Made by a program: the position numbers and the translations under genes. A stretch of DNA of 45,140 nt from an uncultured Woeseiaceae bacterium (GTDB lineage: Bacteria > Pseudomonadota > Gammaproteobacteria > Steroidobacterales > Woeseiaceae): NCBI GenBank assembly GCA_945787845.1, contig CALZJH010000017.1:1-45140 (forward strand). Direction: 5' to 3'. How positions within the stretch are numbered: position 1 is the first letter of the stretch; each line of letters opens with the position of its first letter. Below are positions 25,901 through 34,615 of the stretch, piece by piece. The notes beneath the pieces were generated by a model that was given only the letters and a program-made list of their open reading frames with translations, ran no database searches and was not told where the DNA came from.

Positions 25901-28076
25901 TGTTGTGCAGGCCCAGCGTATTCTCGCCGTACGCCGACAGCAGAACCGAGTCTGACTCTTCTTCCTCGTCCTCGTCGGCCTCCTCGAGCAGCGTATCGGC
26001 GGCGACGATCCAGAGCGGCTGCGGTTTCGTCTCATCGAAGTTGTCGTCTTCGCCGTATACACGCAGCACGTAGGCCAGCTCATCGCCGGGCGCGCGGAAG
26101 TTCCCTGGGCGAGCCGTCCACTCGGCCACGCCGTCCACGTCGAGATCGATCGTCTCCAGCGGCAGCGACTCGAGTGACTGCCCGGTGCGGAATACGCGAA
26201 TCTCGGCGCGATCGACGAAGTGCGAATAGTTCGTATACATGCGGAAACGCACGGTCGAGGCGCGGACAGCACCAGTGTGATCCTTAGCCACCTCGACACG
26301 GGACGGTTGCGCGGTCACGCTCAGGCGCGGGCTCGAGCGCAGGTTGTCGTAGCCGAAGCGAATATTGACGCCAGCCAATGCGACGTCGGTGCAACGCTGG
26401 ATGTCAGAAGAGCTGCGATTCGGGTCGTCGATCGGTTCGCCGTCAACCGTAATGCGCATCAGGTTCAGGCCAAGTGGGTTCTCGGGCTCCAGCTCGCGCG
26501 TCATGCGCGTGATGTCGACACCTTCATAGTCATCAAGAATGGCAAGTTCGTCATACACAACCTGCACCGCGACGTGCGACGTCTCGCCCTGGATGAAGCC
26601 CGCATTGACGACGTCATCCGAGTGCACATAACCGCGGCCTTCGAACTCTGCCTTCTCCGGCTCAAGCGCCATGGTCTCGGCGACCTGTTCCATGGCCCGG
26701 CGTGCGCGCGATGCAGACAGCCCGATGTCGTCGCCGTACACGGCTGCCGTGCGCCGCTCCAGTCGTTCGTTACGCGTATAGCCGACAAATCGCAGGCGCG
26801 GGTTCGTCTTGTCGGCGACGTCTGCCAGTGCGCGGCGGAACTGACCGATGTGGCTGTCATTGACCACCGGTTGCCCATTGCCAAAACCGATGTTCTCAAT
26901 CGTGCCCCACGGCGGATCGTAGACCCGTGTCACCATCTCGGCGCCGGCATCGCCCGGGCAAAGCTGCGGCTCGTCCGGGAGCTCCTGCAAAGGATCGTCA
27001 TACCAGAACTCGACCTCGACCCGGCGGTTCAGCGCCCGGCCCTGCACCGTTTCGTTGGAGCCCAGCGGTTTTTCAGCGCCGCGACCGTCGCTCAGCAGCA
27101 TGTCGGTCGGCAGCTCCAGCTCATCCTGGAGCGCGAGTGCGACACGGCGGGCACGCGCCTTCGACAGGCCCACGTGGTCACCGTAGATCCTGGCCGTACG
27201 GCCGGTTAACGGTAACGCGTCGGTGTGGCCGACCAACTTGATGGTGACGTTTTGCTTGTCCGCAAGATTGCCAAGACCTTCACGAACCTGCTCGATGAAC
27301 TGATCCGGTACCTCGATGGCCTCGGACTCGAAGTGTAGCGGTGCAATCAGGTTCTGCACACGAGCACGGTGCGCATGCCCTTCGATGTAACGCAGCTTAC
27401 AGACGGTCTCCATGCGACAGACCTTGATGGTCTGAACCTCGTGCTCGACCAGCACCTCCTCGAGCGTAGCTTTCTGGCGCACCTCGTCGTACCAGACCTC
27501 GACCTCGACGCGCCGGTTTTGCGCACGGCCAGCCGCAGTCTCATTGGTCGCAACCGGCTGCGTATCGCCGTGCCAGGAATAGGACACACCCTCGGCCGGC
27601 AAGGCCAGGGCGGTCTGCATGTATTCGGCAACTTCGCCGGCGCGCTCGCGCGACAGGCCCATGTTGTCTTCGTAGATGGCAGCCAGCCGCGGCGAGAGCC
27701 GCTGGCTGTCGGCGTGCCCCACCAGGTGCAGGCGCAGGTTCATCCGATCTCGCATGCTGGTGAGGATCTCACCCAGCGATGCGACCGTCCCGTCGGGAAT
27801 CCTGGCGACACCGGATTCGAAGTAGATGGCGGGCACCAGCCCGGTCAGCTTGATCGTCTCGAGACCATCGGCGAGGCCTTCGCGCATTTCAATCGTGTCG
27901 CTGAGCTCAGCATCGACACGATCCGGGTCCTGGACCCATTGCATGAACGGTTCGTCGAGCGACAGGTGCCTCTCGACGACCTTGCCCATGGGCGTCTCGT
28001 CGACGGCATTGTCCGCGGCGACGGCAAACGGTGCCGCGAACAGCAGCGGGATCAGCAGCGAACGACGGGCGCTCAT
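22992..28076 (-). CDS. Giant outer-membrane protein with three OmpA-like domains and a C-terminal barrel
   Basis: The product is 1694 residues with a signal peptide (cleaved near AVAAD, 21). Three successive OmpA-like peptidoglycan-binding domains lie at about 60-200, 240-365 and 390-520; each has a VGHADS/VGHTDA/VGYTRN loop and a following GLSxxRAxxV helix, and the first two end in NRRVEVE. Beta-sandwich regions follow (about 570-860), including an acidic linker (EEADEDEEEE) and a segment PDGHQVWVAGRPVPVDKTG. From about 860 to the end it is a long series of amphipathic strands typical of a very large outer-membrane barrel, ending VTGSM rather than in Phe. Its ATG overlaps the stop of the DUF11 gene (ATGA), so the two are made together. 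It probably anchors, exports or displays the DUF11 protein; this is inference from coupling and topology. Confidence 0.85.
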   Translation of the reverse strand: MSARRSLLIPLLFAAPFAVAADNAVDETPMGKVVERHLSLDEPFMQWVQDPDRVDAELSDTIEMREGLADGLETIKLTGLVPAIYFESGVARIPDGTVASLGEILTSMRDRMNLRLHLVGHADSQRLSPRLAAIYEDNMGLSRERAGEVAEYMQTALALPAEGVSYSWHGDTQPVATNETAAGRAQNRRVEVEVWYDEVRQKATLEEVLVEHEVQTIKVCRMETVCKLRYIEGHAHRARVQNLIAPLHFESEAIEVPDQFIEQVREGLGNLADKQNVTIKLVGHTDALPLTGRTARIYGDHVGLSKARARRVALALQDELELPTDMLLSDGRGAEKPLGSNETVQGRALNRRVEVEFWYDDPLQELPDEPQLCPGDAGAEMVTRVYDPPWGTIENIGFGNGQPVVNDSHIGQFRRALADVADKTNPRLRFVGYTRNERLERRTAAVYGDDIGLSASRARRAMEQVAETMALEPEKAEFEGRGYVHSDDVVNAGFIQGETSHVAVQVVYDELAILDDYEGVDITRMTRELEPENPLGLNLMRITVDGEPIDDPNRSSSDIQRCTDVALAGVNIRFGYDNLRSSPRLSVTAQPSRVEVAKDHTGAVRASTVRFRMYTNYSHFVDRAEIRVFRTGQSLESLPLETIDLDVDGVAEWTARPGNFRAPGDELAYVLRVYGEDDNFDETKPQPLWIVAADTLLEEADEDEEEESDSVLLSAYGENTLGLHNIGLSSGTISVRGNNVPDGHQVWVAGRPVPVDKTGSFVAEEILPQGSHTVEVAVLDADGAGELYLRDLELENNDWFYVGMADLTVSAGDTSGPIELLQGEDAPYDYDSNVDGRLAFFVDGKFGDHWRLTASADTREGPIDDIFSNFLNKSPDSLFRRIDEDYYYPTFGDDSTVQEMAPTMGKFFVRLSEDDNFGQWGNFKISYMNNELARVDRGLYGANAHYESDAATEFGEKRFAVDAFAAEPGTVGSYEEFRGTGGSLYFLQRQDLLAGSERLRIEVRDKASGIVTGVINLTPGIDYDIDYLQGRILLTEPLASTTDDNLLVRSGALSGDDAYLVVRYEYTPGFEDIDAVSLGGQAHYWIADLVKVGVTSNVNEQNGEDSSLSAVDLTLKLGPDTWLKLQQGRSEGLVSLPVRSADGGFEFDSMDASSFVNTEAEARRADLSFRLRDFVGAHDTRVTMYTQEVEAGYSAPGMAALSDTSNYGGTLSVPVGDRFSFGAKIDRREQEGGIETEAQEFNVGYKFGENWDVSVGYRKDERIDNSVLVPLTQNEGARADAVVQVGYDSNADWNFYGFAQDTMSVTGTRQENGRAGLGGTYQVTDKLQVDAEVSDGDLGAGGRLGSNYLYSDRTSMYLGYTLENERTDLGMRNAQGSEGNLVAGLKTRLADSTSVFLEERYKHGDNSAGLTHSAGINFAPNEKWTLGFNTDVGTLQDTLTGAETDRLAGGVQVALHSGDWHLSSGIEYRNDSVEQPDLTLNERTTWLFRNNLKFQLNPSSRLFGKLNYAESESSNGAFFDGGYTEAVFGYALRPVSNDRLNALAKYTYYYNVPTTGQVGGQSVTAQFIQKSHIAAVDVTYDITPKLTIGGKYAYRLGQVSLDRETPTFFDNNANLFVLRGDYRFRENWEALLETRLLDMPDLNESRAGALAAVSRYFGDHVKVGIGYNFSDFSDDLTDLSFDHQGLFLNVTGSM

Positions 28077-31000
28077 CGCTCACCTCCCTGCGGTTGTTTT
28101 ACGGGTCCGCCAAGTCGCCAGTGGATCTCGGGCTCGACAATCAGTTCGTATCCCGAGCCGGACTCCTGCCAGCTGTCCATGATGCGTTGCTTGAGTTCGT
28201 CGAGTCGCTGGTTGACGAGCGACTCGGCCTCGAGGTCGGCGACATAGGAAAGCCGCAGGACCGCGGGCGCCTTTTTCAGCTCATCCAGTAACAGATCGAG
28301 CCGCGGTATCCACTGCTCGCGCATGACCGTCGTATCCGCCTCGAACACGGCATCGGCAATATCGAGACCGACGACGCGATGGATCGACGCGCCAAAGTTT
28401 ATCTTGAGGCTCTTGCCGCGCGTCGCCCTCTGTACCTGGACGGGCCGGGTCGCGGCACGGAAGCCGCTTGGCAGTGTCCGGTCGTCGAGCTTCAGCACGA
28501 AATTCGATCCACGGCTTTCATTCGGCACGATGGCGCATGTGATGTGGTAGCGACCGTGGGCATCGGTCGTCGCTGCGAGTCCTCGTGCCGTGACGACGCG
28601 GACTCCCGGCAGACCGCCTTCGTCGCCGTCCTGGTAACCGTTACGGTTTTGATCGTTGAAAACCTTGCCGGTGACGTCGGTGCAGTCGAAGGTCGGGTCC
28701 GGAATGATCCGGACTTTTGCCGCCGCCTCGGCAGACATAACGGAGCCGGTCAGCCCGTTCATCGCGAACGCGCGGTTGACGAACTCGCCCTCGGTCACAC
28801 CGGCGCCGACAGCCAGCAGGAGTTTGATTTCGTGACGGCCGTCGGTTTGCAACAGCAGATTCGACCAGGTGAGCTGACGACCGGTAATCGCCGGTTCGGT
28901 CGGCGCGTCATCGAAGCGCGCCGATCCTTCGACATATTTAAAGCCGGCCGGGAACTGGTCGACGATATTCACATCGCGCAGATCAGCACCGAAGGAGTTG
29001 CTCACGGTGATGACGTACGGCACCAGCTGGCCACGGGTCACGTGCAGCATCGGCGTCGTCTTGGTCACGGCAACGGCACCGTCGAGGCGCGGATCGAGCG
29101 GTACGTGGTTATTGAACAGCTGGCTCGTTCCGGGGATCGACGTGTCATCGAGTGCCAGGAACAGATGGTAATTCGTCTCCGCGCTGCGCGCCGGCACATT
29201 GACGGCAGGTGCGAACTCGGAGACCTGTGCCTCACAGTGCTGCGCCGTTGCAATAACAGCGTCGTCCACGCCGCCGGCGCAGGAAGGCACGGCAAAGGGC
29301 GGCGTCGATAGATCCGACGTCGGCGGGATCATCTCCGACACACCGGCGGAATAGGCTGTGCTCGGTGCAACAACCTCCACCAGGTAATTGCCAGGTCCGG
29401 GGCATGCCGGGTCTGAGAAGTTGATGTCGAACTTGTAGTAGCCGTTGCCGATCGTCACCTGGCCCTGCTGGTTCTGATCGTCAAAGCAGGCGTTTGGTAA
29501 TGCGACGCTGTTACGTGCGTCCAGCAGGCGCACAACGGCACCCGGGACCGGATTTCGGGTGATCGAGTCGTAGATGACGCCGTTGGGATCGACGGGCATA
29601 TTCAGGTCGAGAAGGTTGCTGCCTTCCTGGACGTCGATCTCATCGATGCGTTGCTGACCGTCCGTGAAATCAGAATCCGTCTGACCGAGCAGCGCTGTTA
29701 TGGCCGTCGCGCCCGATGCGCTGAAGCGCAGCGCGTATGTTTCACCCGGTATGTAGTTGGGTGCAACGTTTGAAAACAGGTAGTAGCCGCCCACATCGGT
29801 CTGCATCGAGCGCACGACCTGGCCGTTGAGAATCAGGTCGACGGTCCAGAGTCCCAGCGTATGCTCGAAGCCGTCGAGCGTATTGTCATGGTCGGCATCG
29901 TGCCAGACGTAGCCGCTCAGCATGCCCGCGTTCGGCATGGCGCCGACGTCGATGTAGACGGTCGCCTCGGCGGTTTGCTGCGGGTCGTCCCAGTAGACGC
30001 GCGCCGTGTTGGCGATCGTCGTGCCCTCGACGAGGTTCGGGTCTATCATGGCCTCGAATCGCAGGACCACGACCTGGCCCGGATCGAGCGCTCCGTACTC
30101 GGCAAAGTAGTCGGCCGTGATGACCTGACCGGCCACACTGACGCCGGCCGGCAGGCCATTCAGCGTCGCGGACTGGTCTACGTAGGTCAGGTAACCGGGA
30201 TTAACCTCATCGAGATCGTCGCGGAGCAGCACATACAGTGCGGGCACATTGCTGACGTTCTGCACGGTCACCTTGTACTCGAGCGTCGCGCCCGGAATGG
30301 CCGCGCCGCCACCGACGACCGCGACGTCCTTGACGATCGACAGGACCTGGGCGTCACCGACGACCACGACCGTCGGTTGCGCACCGTTTGACGGATCGCT
30401 GTCGGCGTCGGTAAGGGTGTTCGCGACTTCCGTGCTGTACACGGTCGCCTGGTTCGTGATCAGCGTGCCACGAGGTACGTTGTCGACCAGAACAACGAAC
30501 TCGACCGTGGTCGAAGCGCCCGGATCGAGTACGCCGTTGTTCCCGATCTGGATGCGGCCTTCTAGCGGGAATACGCCGCCATCGGGCTGTCCGACCGGCG
30601 CACCGTCGAGCGTCGTCGTATCGGCAACGTAGGTCGAGTTGACCGGGACGTTGTCGAACAGTTCGACGACGGTCGCCGGCACGTTACCGTTGTTGTAGAC
30701 CGTAATCGTGTAGCGCAGCGTATCGCCCGGATCGACGATATTCGGGGAACCGTTGTCGGTCTCGAGCGCAGCCGTCTTTGTCGCGTACAGCAGCGGGTAG
30801 TTGCCGACGACGTCGCGCGTCGGGTCGTCCACGAGTTCGGTACGCGGATCGTCGGACGGCAGGTCCGCCAGGCCCTGGTCCGCAGCGGTGACGAAGGCCT
30901 GGTTCGAAATTATTGTGCCGTCCGGTACGTCCGGATAAACCGCGACATCAAAGGTCACGGTCGCGATCGTGCCATCGTTGGGCATGTCACCGAGCAGCAG

Positions 31001-34000
31001 ACCACCTAGGAGGGGAGAGCCGTTGGGGCCGTCCGCAACCGTTGATCCGTTCAGGGTCGTACTGCCATCGATGTAGGTCGTGTTAGCAGGGACCATGTCG
31101 GTCATCGACACGTTGGTGACGTTTTCTGTACCCGTGTTCTGCACCGTGATCGTGTAGCGCAGCGTCTCGCCCGCGAGCAGGACGTTCGGGTCGCCTTCGA
31201 GGTAGGTCGAGATCTTGTCGATGTCCAGGTACGGCGCCGACTGAATCAGTATTTCTGTGGGATCCTCGTCACCGCCAACGAACGGGTCCGCCGGCCCATT
31301 GACATTCGGATCGTCACTGACCGCAACAGTATTGCCGGCATAGATCGCCTCTGACTGGTTCAATACCGTCGTGTTGTTCGCGATCGCACCAGCTAGCTGC
31401 ACTTCGAAAACGATCTGGAAGCTCTCACCTGACCCATTGAGGCTCAGGCCGCGAACGTCCAGCAGGCCGGTGCCTGCGGCGCCACCAGTGGCATCCGTGT
31501 TGCTGCCGTCTGCACCCGCCGGAATCGAGATGACGTTGAGCGACCCAGGCACGAAAACCGGTGTTGCATTCAGGCGATCAAGCTCATCGACAATACTGAA
31601 GTCATCGACGGGTACGTCATTCACATGTTCGACATTCAGCGTGTAACGAATGACATCGCCCGGCGTTGCCGTTGTCGCCGGATCCTCACCCGTCGTCATG
31701 TTTACGGCGTATTTCTCGAAAACAAATGCTGGTGCAAAGACCGTCGTCGTGTGTGCATCTTCGTGGTCGAGTGTCCCAACCGTGCCGTCGGTGACGTTGC
31801 GTGTGTACGTTCGACCACTGGGGCCAGCAGGACCTCTACTGAACCATTCAGTCGCACCGGCAAGGTTGGTGAGCACAGCATTGTCGACGGTACCAACGTC
31901 GACCTGGGCTTCAAAAGTCACGATCAGTCGCTGATCCGCGCCGATGGTCGTGCCGGACGACTGCATGGAGAGCGTCAGTGAACAGGTCGGATCGCCAACA
32001 AAAGTTGCCGTGAAGTCTGTTCCTTCCGCGAGCACCGGCGATACCGGCGTCGTGCCGTCGGCCTCAAAGACCTGCGCCGCAATGTTCTGCGGTACCGCAT
32101 CGCACATGCCGCCGTCTGCATCATTGGGCAGGAGGTCTGTCAGGGTAACGTAATAGGCCGGAGACCCGCCGGTATTGTGCACATCAAGCGTGAACGTCTC
32201 CGGAACGCCGATGTTGACGCTAGACGGGCCTGTCTTTGTCATTACCAGGTCCGGCTCGACAATAGTCATCGGCGGCGTCGTTCCCGGATCGCCGATCTGT
32301 TGCGTGGCAGGATCACCATCGATCTCGTTGTAGGTGTAGTAGGCTGTATTGGTAAACGTCAGGCCGGCTACATTGGTCGGTGTGTCCGCCAGGTGCACAT
32401 ATAGTCTGAGGACCAGCTGTTCACCAGCCGGAATGTCGAAGCCGTTATTGAGGTCTTCCAGGACGAGACTCTTTATGTCCCCAGTATTTTCCGCCGTCCC
32501 GCTTACCGTTCTCGATATATTGGCGATGGAGAGATAAAGGAGGTCGGCTGCCGATACAGACAGGTCATCGAGAACGCGAACGTCGTAGAGCGGTTCGGTG
32601 TGAGGAACCGACGGTACTGTGATTACGTAATCGAAGCTCCTTAGAATCGTCGCCGTGTCCCGGGAATTCGCTTTCGCGAGCGCCGCCGGCGGTCCGCTCT
32701 CGACCAGGATCCGTGTCGGGTCTTCGTCACCAGGGAGACTTGGATCGTCACTGAGGGCAGCCGTGTAGTCACCAAACATGAGATCCGACTGGTTGTACAC
32801 GTAGGTGCCGCTCGGGATTGTCAGGGCGAGCTGGACCTCGAACTCGACAACAACGGTGTCGCCGAGACCGCCGATACTTAGGTTATCGATATCCAGCAGG
32901 CCGGTACCCGCAGCGCCACCATTCAGATTCGAATTGTCGACCGCACCGGCCGGCAGAGAAACGACGTTGAGCGTGCCTGGCACGAACGACGGGTCCGCAT
33001 TGAGCGCGTCGAGTTCGTCGACGATCGAGAAGTCATCGACCGACACGTCGCTCAAATTCTCGACATACAGCCGGTAGCGGAGTGTGTCGAGCTGCGCCGC
33101 AGTCGTCGCCGGGTCGTCTCCCGTCGTCACATTCATGACCGTCTTTTCGAACCGCAGGACCGGCAGGTCCACCGCAACAGTGTGCGCGTCCTCGTGGTCG
33201 CCTGTGCCCAAAGTGCCGTCGGTCAGCGTGCGTCTGTATTGGGTCGAGCCGTCTTCGGTCTCCCACGCGATCGCGCCCGCCACGTTCGTAAGAGCTGCGC
33301 CATCCTGGGTATCTGTGTCGAGCTGCGTGCGGTAGTCGATTATCAGGCGCTCGTCGACGCCGATCACCGAGGCGGCAGACAGCGTTGTGAACGACATTTC
33401 GCACGCAACGCTGTCCCACAAGAACGAGTAGTCCACCCCCTGGGCCAGCGGGCCTTTGCCCGGTACCGGCGTGACGCCGTCCGGCTCGAAAACTCTCGCA
33501 CTCAGGATCTCCGGCGTCGTGTCACACATGCCACCTGCCGCGATGTCGGGCAGCACGTCGAGGATGGTCGAATTGTGCGCGTCGGCCTCACTCGCGTTCT
33601 GGATCGAGATGGTGAACGTGCCCCACTCCCCGATGTGCATCATCGCCGGGCCCGTCTTCGTGGCGGTAAGTCCCGGCGGCAGCGTGAACTCGCCGACGAG
33701 GCCCGTGCTGTTGACGGTGTTGCCTTCTCGAGTGATGAACTCGTCGACGGGACTACCATTGTCGAGGAAGCTCATTTCCAGTGTGTAGTCCACGCCATCG
33801 ACATTGAACGTCGTGGGTGCGGGCGAGGCAACGATCTGCACACGGTCCGTACACCCTTCACCCGGCGGCGTCGGATAGGGACACGGGTTCTGGTTGTTCG
33901 GGGTTTCGTCGTGGTTGATCGTGAATGTGAAGGTGAGGGGAGCGATCTGCACGCCATCTACGGCAATGATGAGCTCCACATCGAGCTCGGCCGAAACCAG

Positions 34001-34384
34001 CCAGGGCTCGCTGACCGTAAAGTTCCGGTGCTGGAACGTGCCGAGCGAGAAGTACGGTATGGGTCCGGGCAGGTCGAAAGGCGGCGGAAGCGGTTGCGCG
34101 GTGATGAAATCGTAGCCACTCTGGGGACCTGTCGTCGTACCCCAGCTGATGCTCGAGGTCGGGTTGCCGTTCGTGATGACAGGGTCGCCTGGCTGCACGC
34201 CGGGCATGGTGTCTACCGGGTCACGCCAGGACCCAACAACGGATACAAACGTAATCTCGGCCGCCGATGCGCTCGCGATCGGTACCAGGGACATCCCCAG
34301 CAGGATCAGCGCGGCAAATGCACGGTGACCCCAATGGGCCCGCCGTCCACGGCTGGTGCTCGTGTGTTGTTCTCGTCCGACCAT
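28073..34384 (-). CDS. Giant DUF11-repeat surface protein with choice-of-anchor-K-like, SdrD-B-like and OmpA-like regions
   Basis: The product is 2103 residues. A signal peptide ends near ASASAAE (about 42). Residues about 43-235 resemble the choice-of-anchor K domain (SSISWGTTTGPQSGYDF, SLGTFQHRNF, DETPNNQN). Two duplicated modules of about 330 residues follow, then three classical DUF11 repeats (about 1055-1530; LRYTITVQNTG, LRYTITVYNNG, LEYKVTVQNVS), an SdrD-B-like domain (SGYVWHDADHDNTLDGFE), another DUF11 unit and a second SdrD-B-like domain (GKVFNDQNRNGYQDGDEGG). The last 120 residues look like a degenerate OmpA domain (VNQRLDELKQRI). Such proteins are exported adhesins or surface filaments. 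A c-di-GMP-I riboswitch precedes it, and the barrel protein is translationally coupled. There is no good Shine-Dalgarno before ATG 34384. Confidence 0.88.
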   Translation of the reverse strand: MVGREQHTSTSRGRRAHWGHRAFAALILLGMSLVPIASASAAEITFVSVVGSWRDPVDTMPGVQPGDPVITNGNPTSSISWGTTTGPQSGYDFITAQPLPPPFDLPGPIPYFSLGTFQHRNFTVSEPWLVSAELDVELIIAVDGVQIAPLTFTFTINHDETPNNQNPCPYPTPPGEGCTDRVQIVASPAPTTFNVDGVDYTLEMSFLDNGSPVDEFITREGNTVNSTGLVGEFTLPPGLTATKTGPAMMHIGEWGTFTISIQNASEADAHNSTILDVLPDIAAGGMCDTTPEILSARVFEPDGVTPVPGKGPLAQGVDYSFLWDSVACEMSFTTLSAASVIGVDERLIIDYRTQLDTDTQDGAALTNVAGAIAWETEDGSTQYRRTLTDGTLGTGDHEDAHTVAVDLPVLRFEKTVMNVTTGDDPATTAAQLDTLRYRLYVENLSDVSVDDFSIVDELDALNADPSFVPGTLNVVSLPAGAVDNSNLNGGAAGTGLLDIDNLSIGGLGDTVVVEFEVQLALTIPSGTYVYNQSDLMFGDYTAALSDDPSLPGDEDPTRILVESGPPAALAKANSRDTATILRSFDYVITVPSVPHTEPLYDVRVLDDLSVSAADLLYLSIANISRTVSGTAENTGDIKSLVLEDLNNGFDIPAGEQLVLRLYVHLADTPTNVAGLTFTNTAYYTYNEIDGDPATQQIGDPGTTPPMTIVEPDLVMTKTGPSSVNIGVPETFTLDVHNTGGSPAYYVTLTDLLPNDADGGMCDAVPQNIAAQVFEADGTTPVSPVLAEGTDFTATFVGDPTCSLTLSMQSSGTTIGADQRLIVTFEAQVDVGTVDNAVLTNLAGATEWFSRGPAGPSGRTYTRNVTDGTVGTLDHEDAHTTTVFAPAFVFEKYAVNMTTGEDPATTATPGDVIRYTLNVEHVNDVPVDDFSIVDELDRLNATPVFVPGSLNVISIPAGADGSNTDATGGAAGTGLLDVRGLSLNGSGESFQIVFEVQLAGAIANNTTVLNQSEAIYAGNTVAVSDDPNVNGPADPFVGGDEDPTEILIQSAPYLDIDKISTYLEGDPNVLLAGETLRYTITVQNTGTENVTNVSMTDMVPANTTYIDGSTTLNGSTVADGPNGSPLLGGLLLGDMPNDGTIATVTFDVAVYPDVPDGTIISNQAFVTAADQGLADLPSDDPRTELVDDPTRDVVGNYPLLYATKTAALETDNGSPNIVDPGDTLRYTITVYNNGNVPATVVELFDNVPVNSTYVADTTTLDGAPVGQPDGGVFPLEGRIQIGNNGVLDPGASTTVEFVVLVDNVPRGTLITNQATVYSTEVANTLTDADSDPSNGAQPTVVVVGDAQVLSIVKDVAVVGGGAAIPGATLEYKVTVQNVSNVPALYVLLRDDLDEVNPGYLTYVDQSATLNGLPAGVSVAGQVITADYFAEYGALDPGQVVVLRFEAMIDPNLVEGTTIANTARVYWDDPQQTAEATVYIDVGAMPNAGMLSGYVWHDADHDNTLDGFEHTLGLWTVDLILNGQVVRSMQTDVGGYYLFSNVAPNYIPGETYALRFSASGATAITALLGQTDSDFTDGQQRIDEIDVQEGSNLLDLNMPVDPNGVIYDSITRNPVPGAVVRLLDARNSVALPNACFDDQNQQGQVTIGNGYYKFDINFSDPACPGPGNYLVEVVAPSTAYSAGVSEMIPPTSDLSTPPFAVPSCAGGVDDAVIATAQHCEAQVSEFAPAVNVPARSAETNYHLFLALDDTSIPGTSQLFNNHVPLDPRLDGAVAVTKTTPMLHVTRGQLVPYVITVSNSFGADLRDVNIVDQFPAGFKYVEGSARFDDAPTEPAITGRQLTWSNLLLQTDGRHEIKLLLAVGAGVTEGEFVNRAFAMNGLTGSVMSAEAAAKVRIIPDPTFDCTDVTGKVFNDQNRNGYQDGDEGGLPGVRVVTARGLAATTDAHGRYHITCAIVPNESRGSNFVLKLDDRTLPSGFRAATRPVQVQRATRGKSLKINFGASIHRVVGLDIADAVFEADTTVMREQWIPRLDLLLDELKKAPAVLRLSYVADLEAESLVNQRLDELKQRIMDSWQESGSGYELIVEPEIHWRLGGPVKQPQGGER
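31235..32250 (-). repeat. Second copy of the duplicated DUF11 module (protein level)
   Basis: This stretch encodes the segment from MTKTGPSSVNIG to EILIQSAP. It parallels the first copy at 32693-33670 through its whole length: MTKTGP/ATKTGP, DADGGMCD/IAAGGMCD, TDGTVGTLDHEDAHT/TDGTLGTGDHEDAHT, MTTGEDPATTA/VTTGDDPATTA, VDDFSIVDELD in both, and GGAAGTGLLD in both. The copies have diverged, so the duplication is old. Confidence 0.8.
32693..33670 (-). repeat. First copy of the duplicated DUF11 module (protein level)
   Basis: This encodes the segment from ATKTGPAMMHIG to RILVESGP and is the partner of the copy at 31235-32250. The two are separated by about 130 residues of a further DUF11-like unit, giving a long-period repeat (module plus spacer). 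Confidence 0.8.
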
Positions 34385-34439
34385 CGTCGTTGTGTCGCAT
34401 CCAATGCGTTTTCGTCACCGACAGCCAGACGACCGAATG

Positions 34440-34532
34440 GAACTCGGGCGGTCCCGCTGCCCTGGAGCGCGAGGCTCGTTAGGCCGGTGACTTTGCGCCC
34501 CCGTCTTTCGACGGGTTTGCCCTTCTCCTTTC
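34440..34532 (-). promoter_or_regulatory. Cyclic di-GMP-I riboswitch (GEMM-I) aptamer
   Basis: On the minus strand the 5' leader of the DUF11 gene carries every hallmark of the GEMM-I aptamer in order: GGGCAAACC (34522-34514), a short stem closed by a CGAAAG tetraloop (34510-34505), CGCAAAG (34497-34491), CCGGCCTAA tetraloop-receptor strand (34487-34479) and GCGGG (34457-34453). Flanking GGAA and TTCC can close P1. About 55 bases separate the aptamer from the ATG at 34384. No terminator with a T-run is seen, so control could be at translation. It predicts that c-di-GMP sets the level of the DUF11 protein and its coupled barrel partner. Confidence 0.92.
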
Positions 34533-34538
34533 CAGAGA

Positions 34539-34557
34539 GTGACTATGACCGAGTCAC
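34539..34557. promoter_or_regulatory. Inverted repeat just upstream of the riboswitch
   Basis: GTGACT and AGTCAC form a perfect 6-bp inverted repeat with a 7-base spacer, immediately 5' of the aptamer on the minus strand. It lies where the promoter or transcription start is expected and could be an operator; no convincing -35/-10 pair could be fixed. Confidence 0.35.
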
Positions 34558-34615
34558 CCTCCCCAAAACTTGAACTGCGTCACAGGAATCTCCCGGATTC
34601 CCGGATTACGTAAAC

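Noticed and set aside
33182..34573. 463-codon plus-strand frame antisense to the DUF11 gene and riboswitch
   Set aside because: Shadow of the minus-strand gene; it even runs through the structured RNA element.
34585..34601. GGAATC/GATTCC hairpin after the AgmX-like gene as a terminator
   Set aside because: Only six base pairs and no T-run on the minus strand; read-through into the riboswitch leader cannot be excluded.
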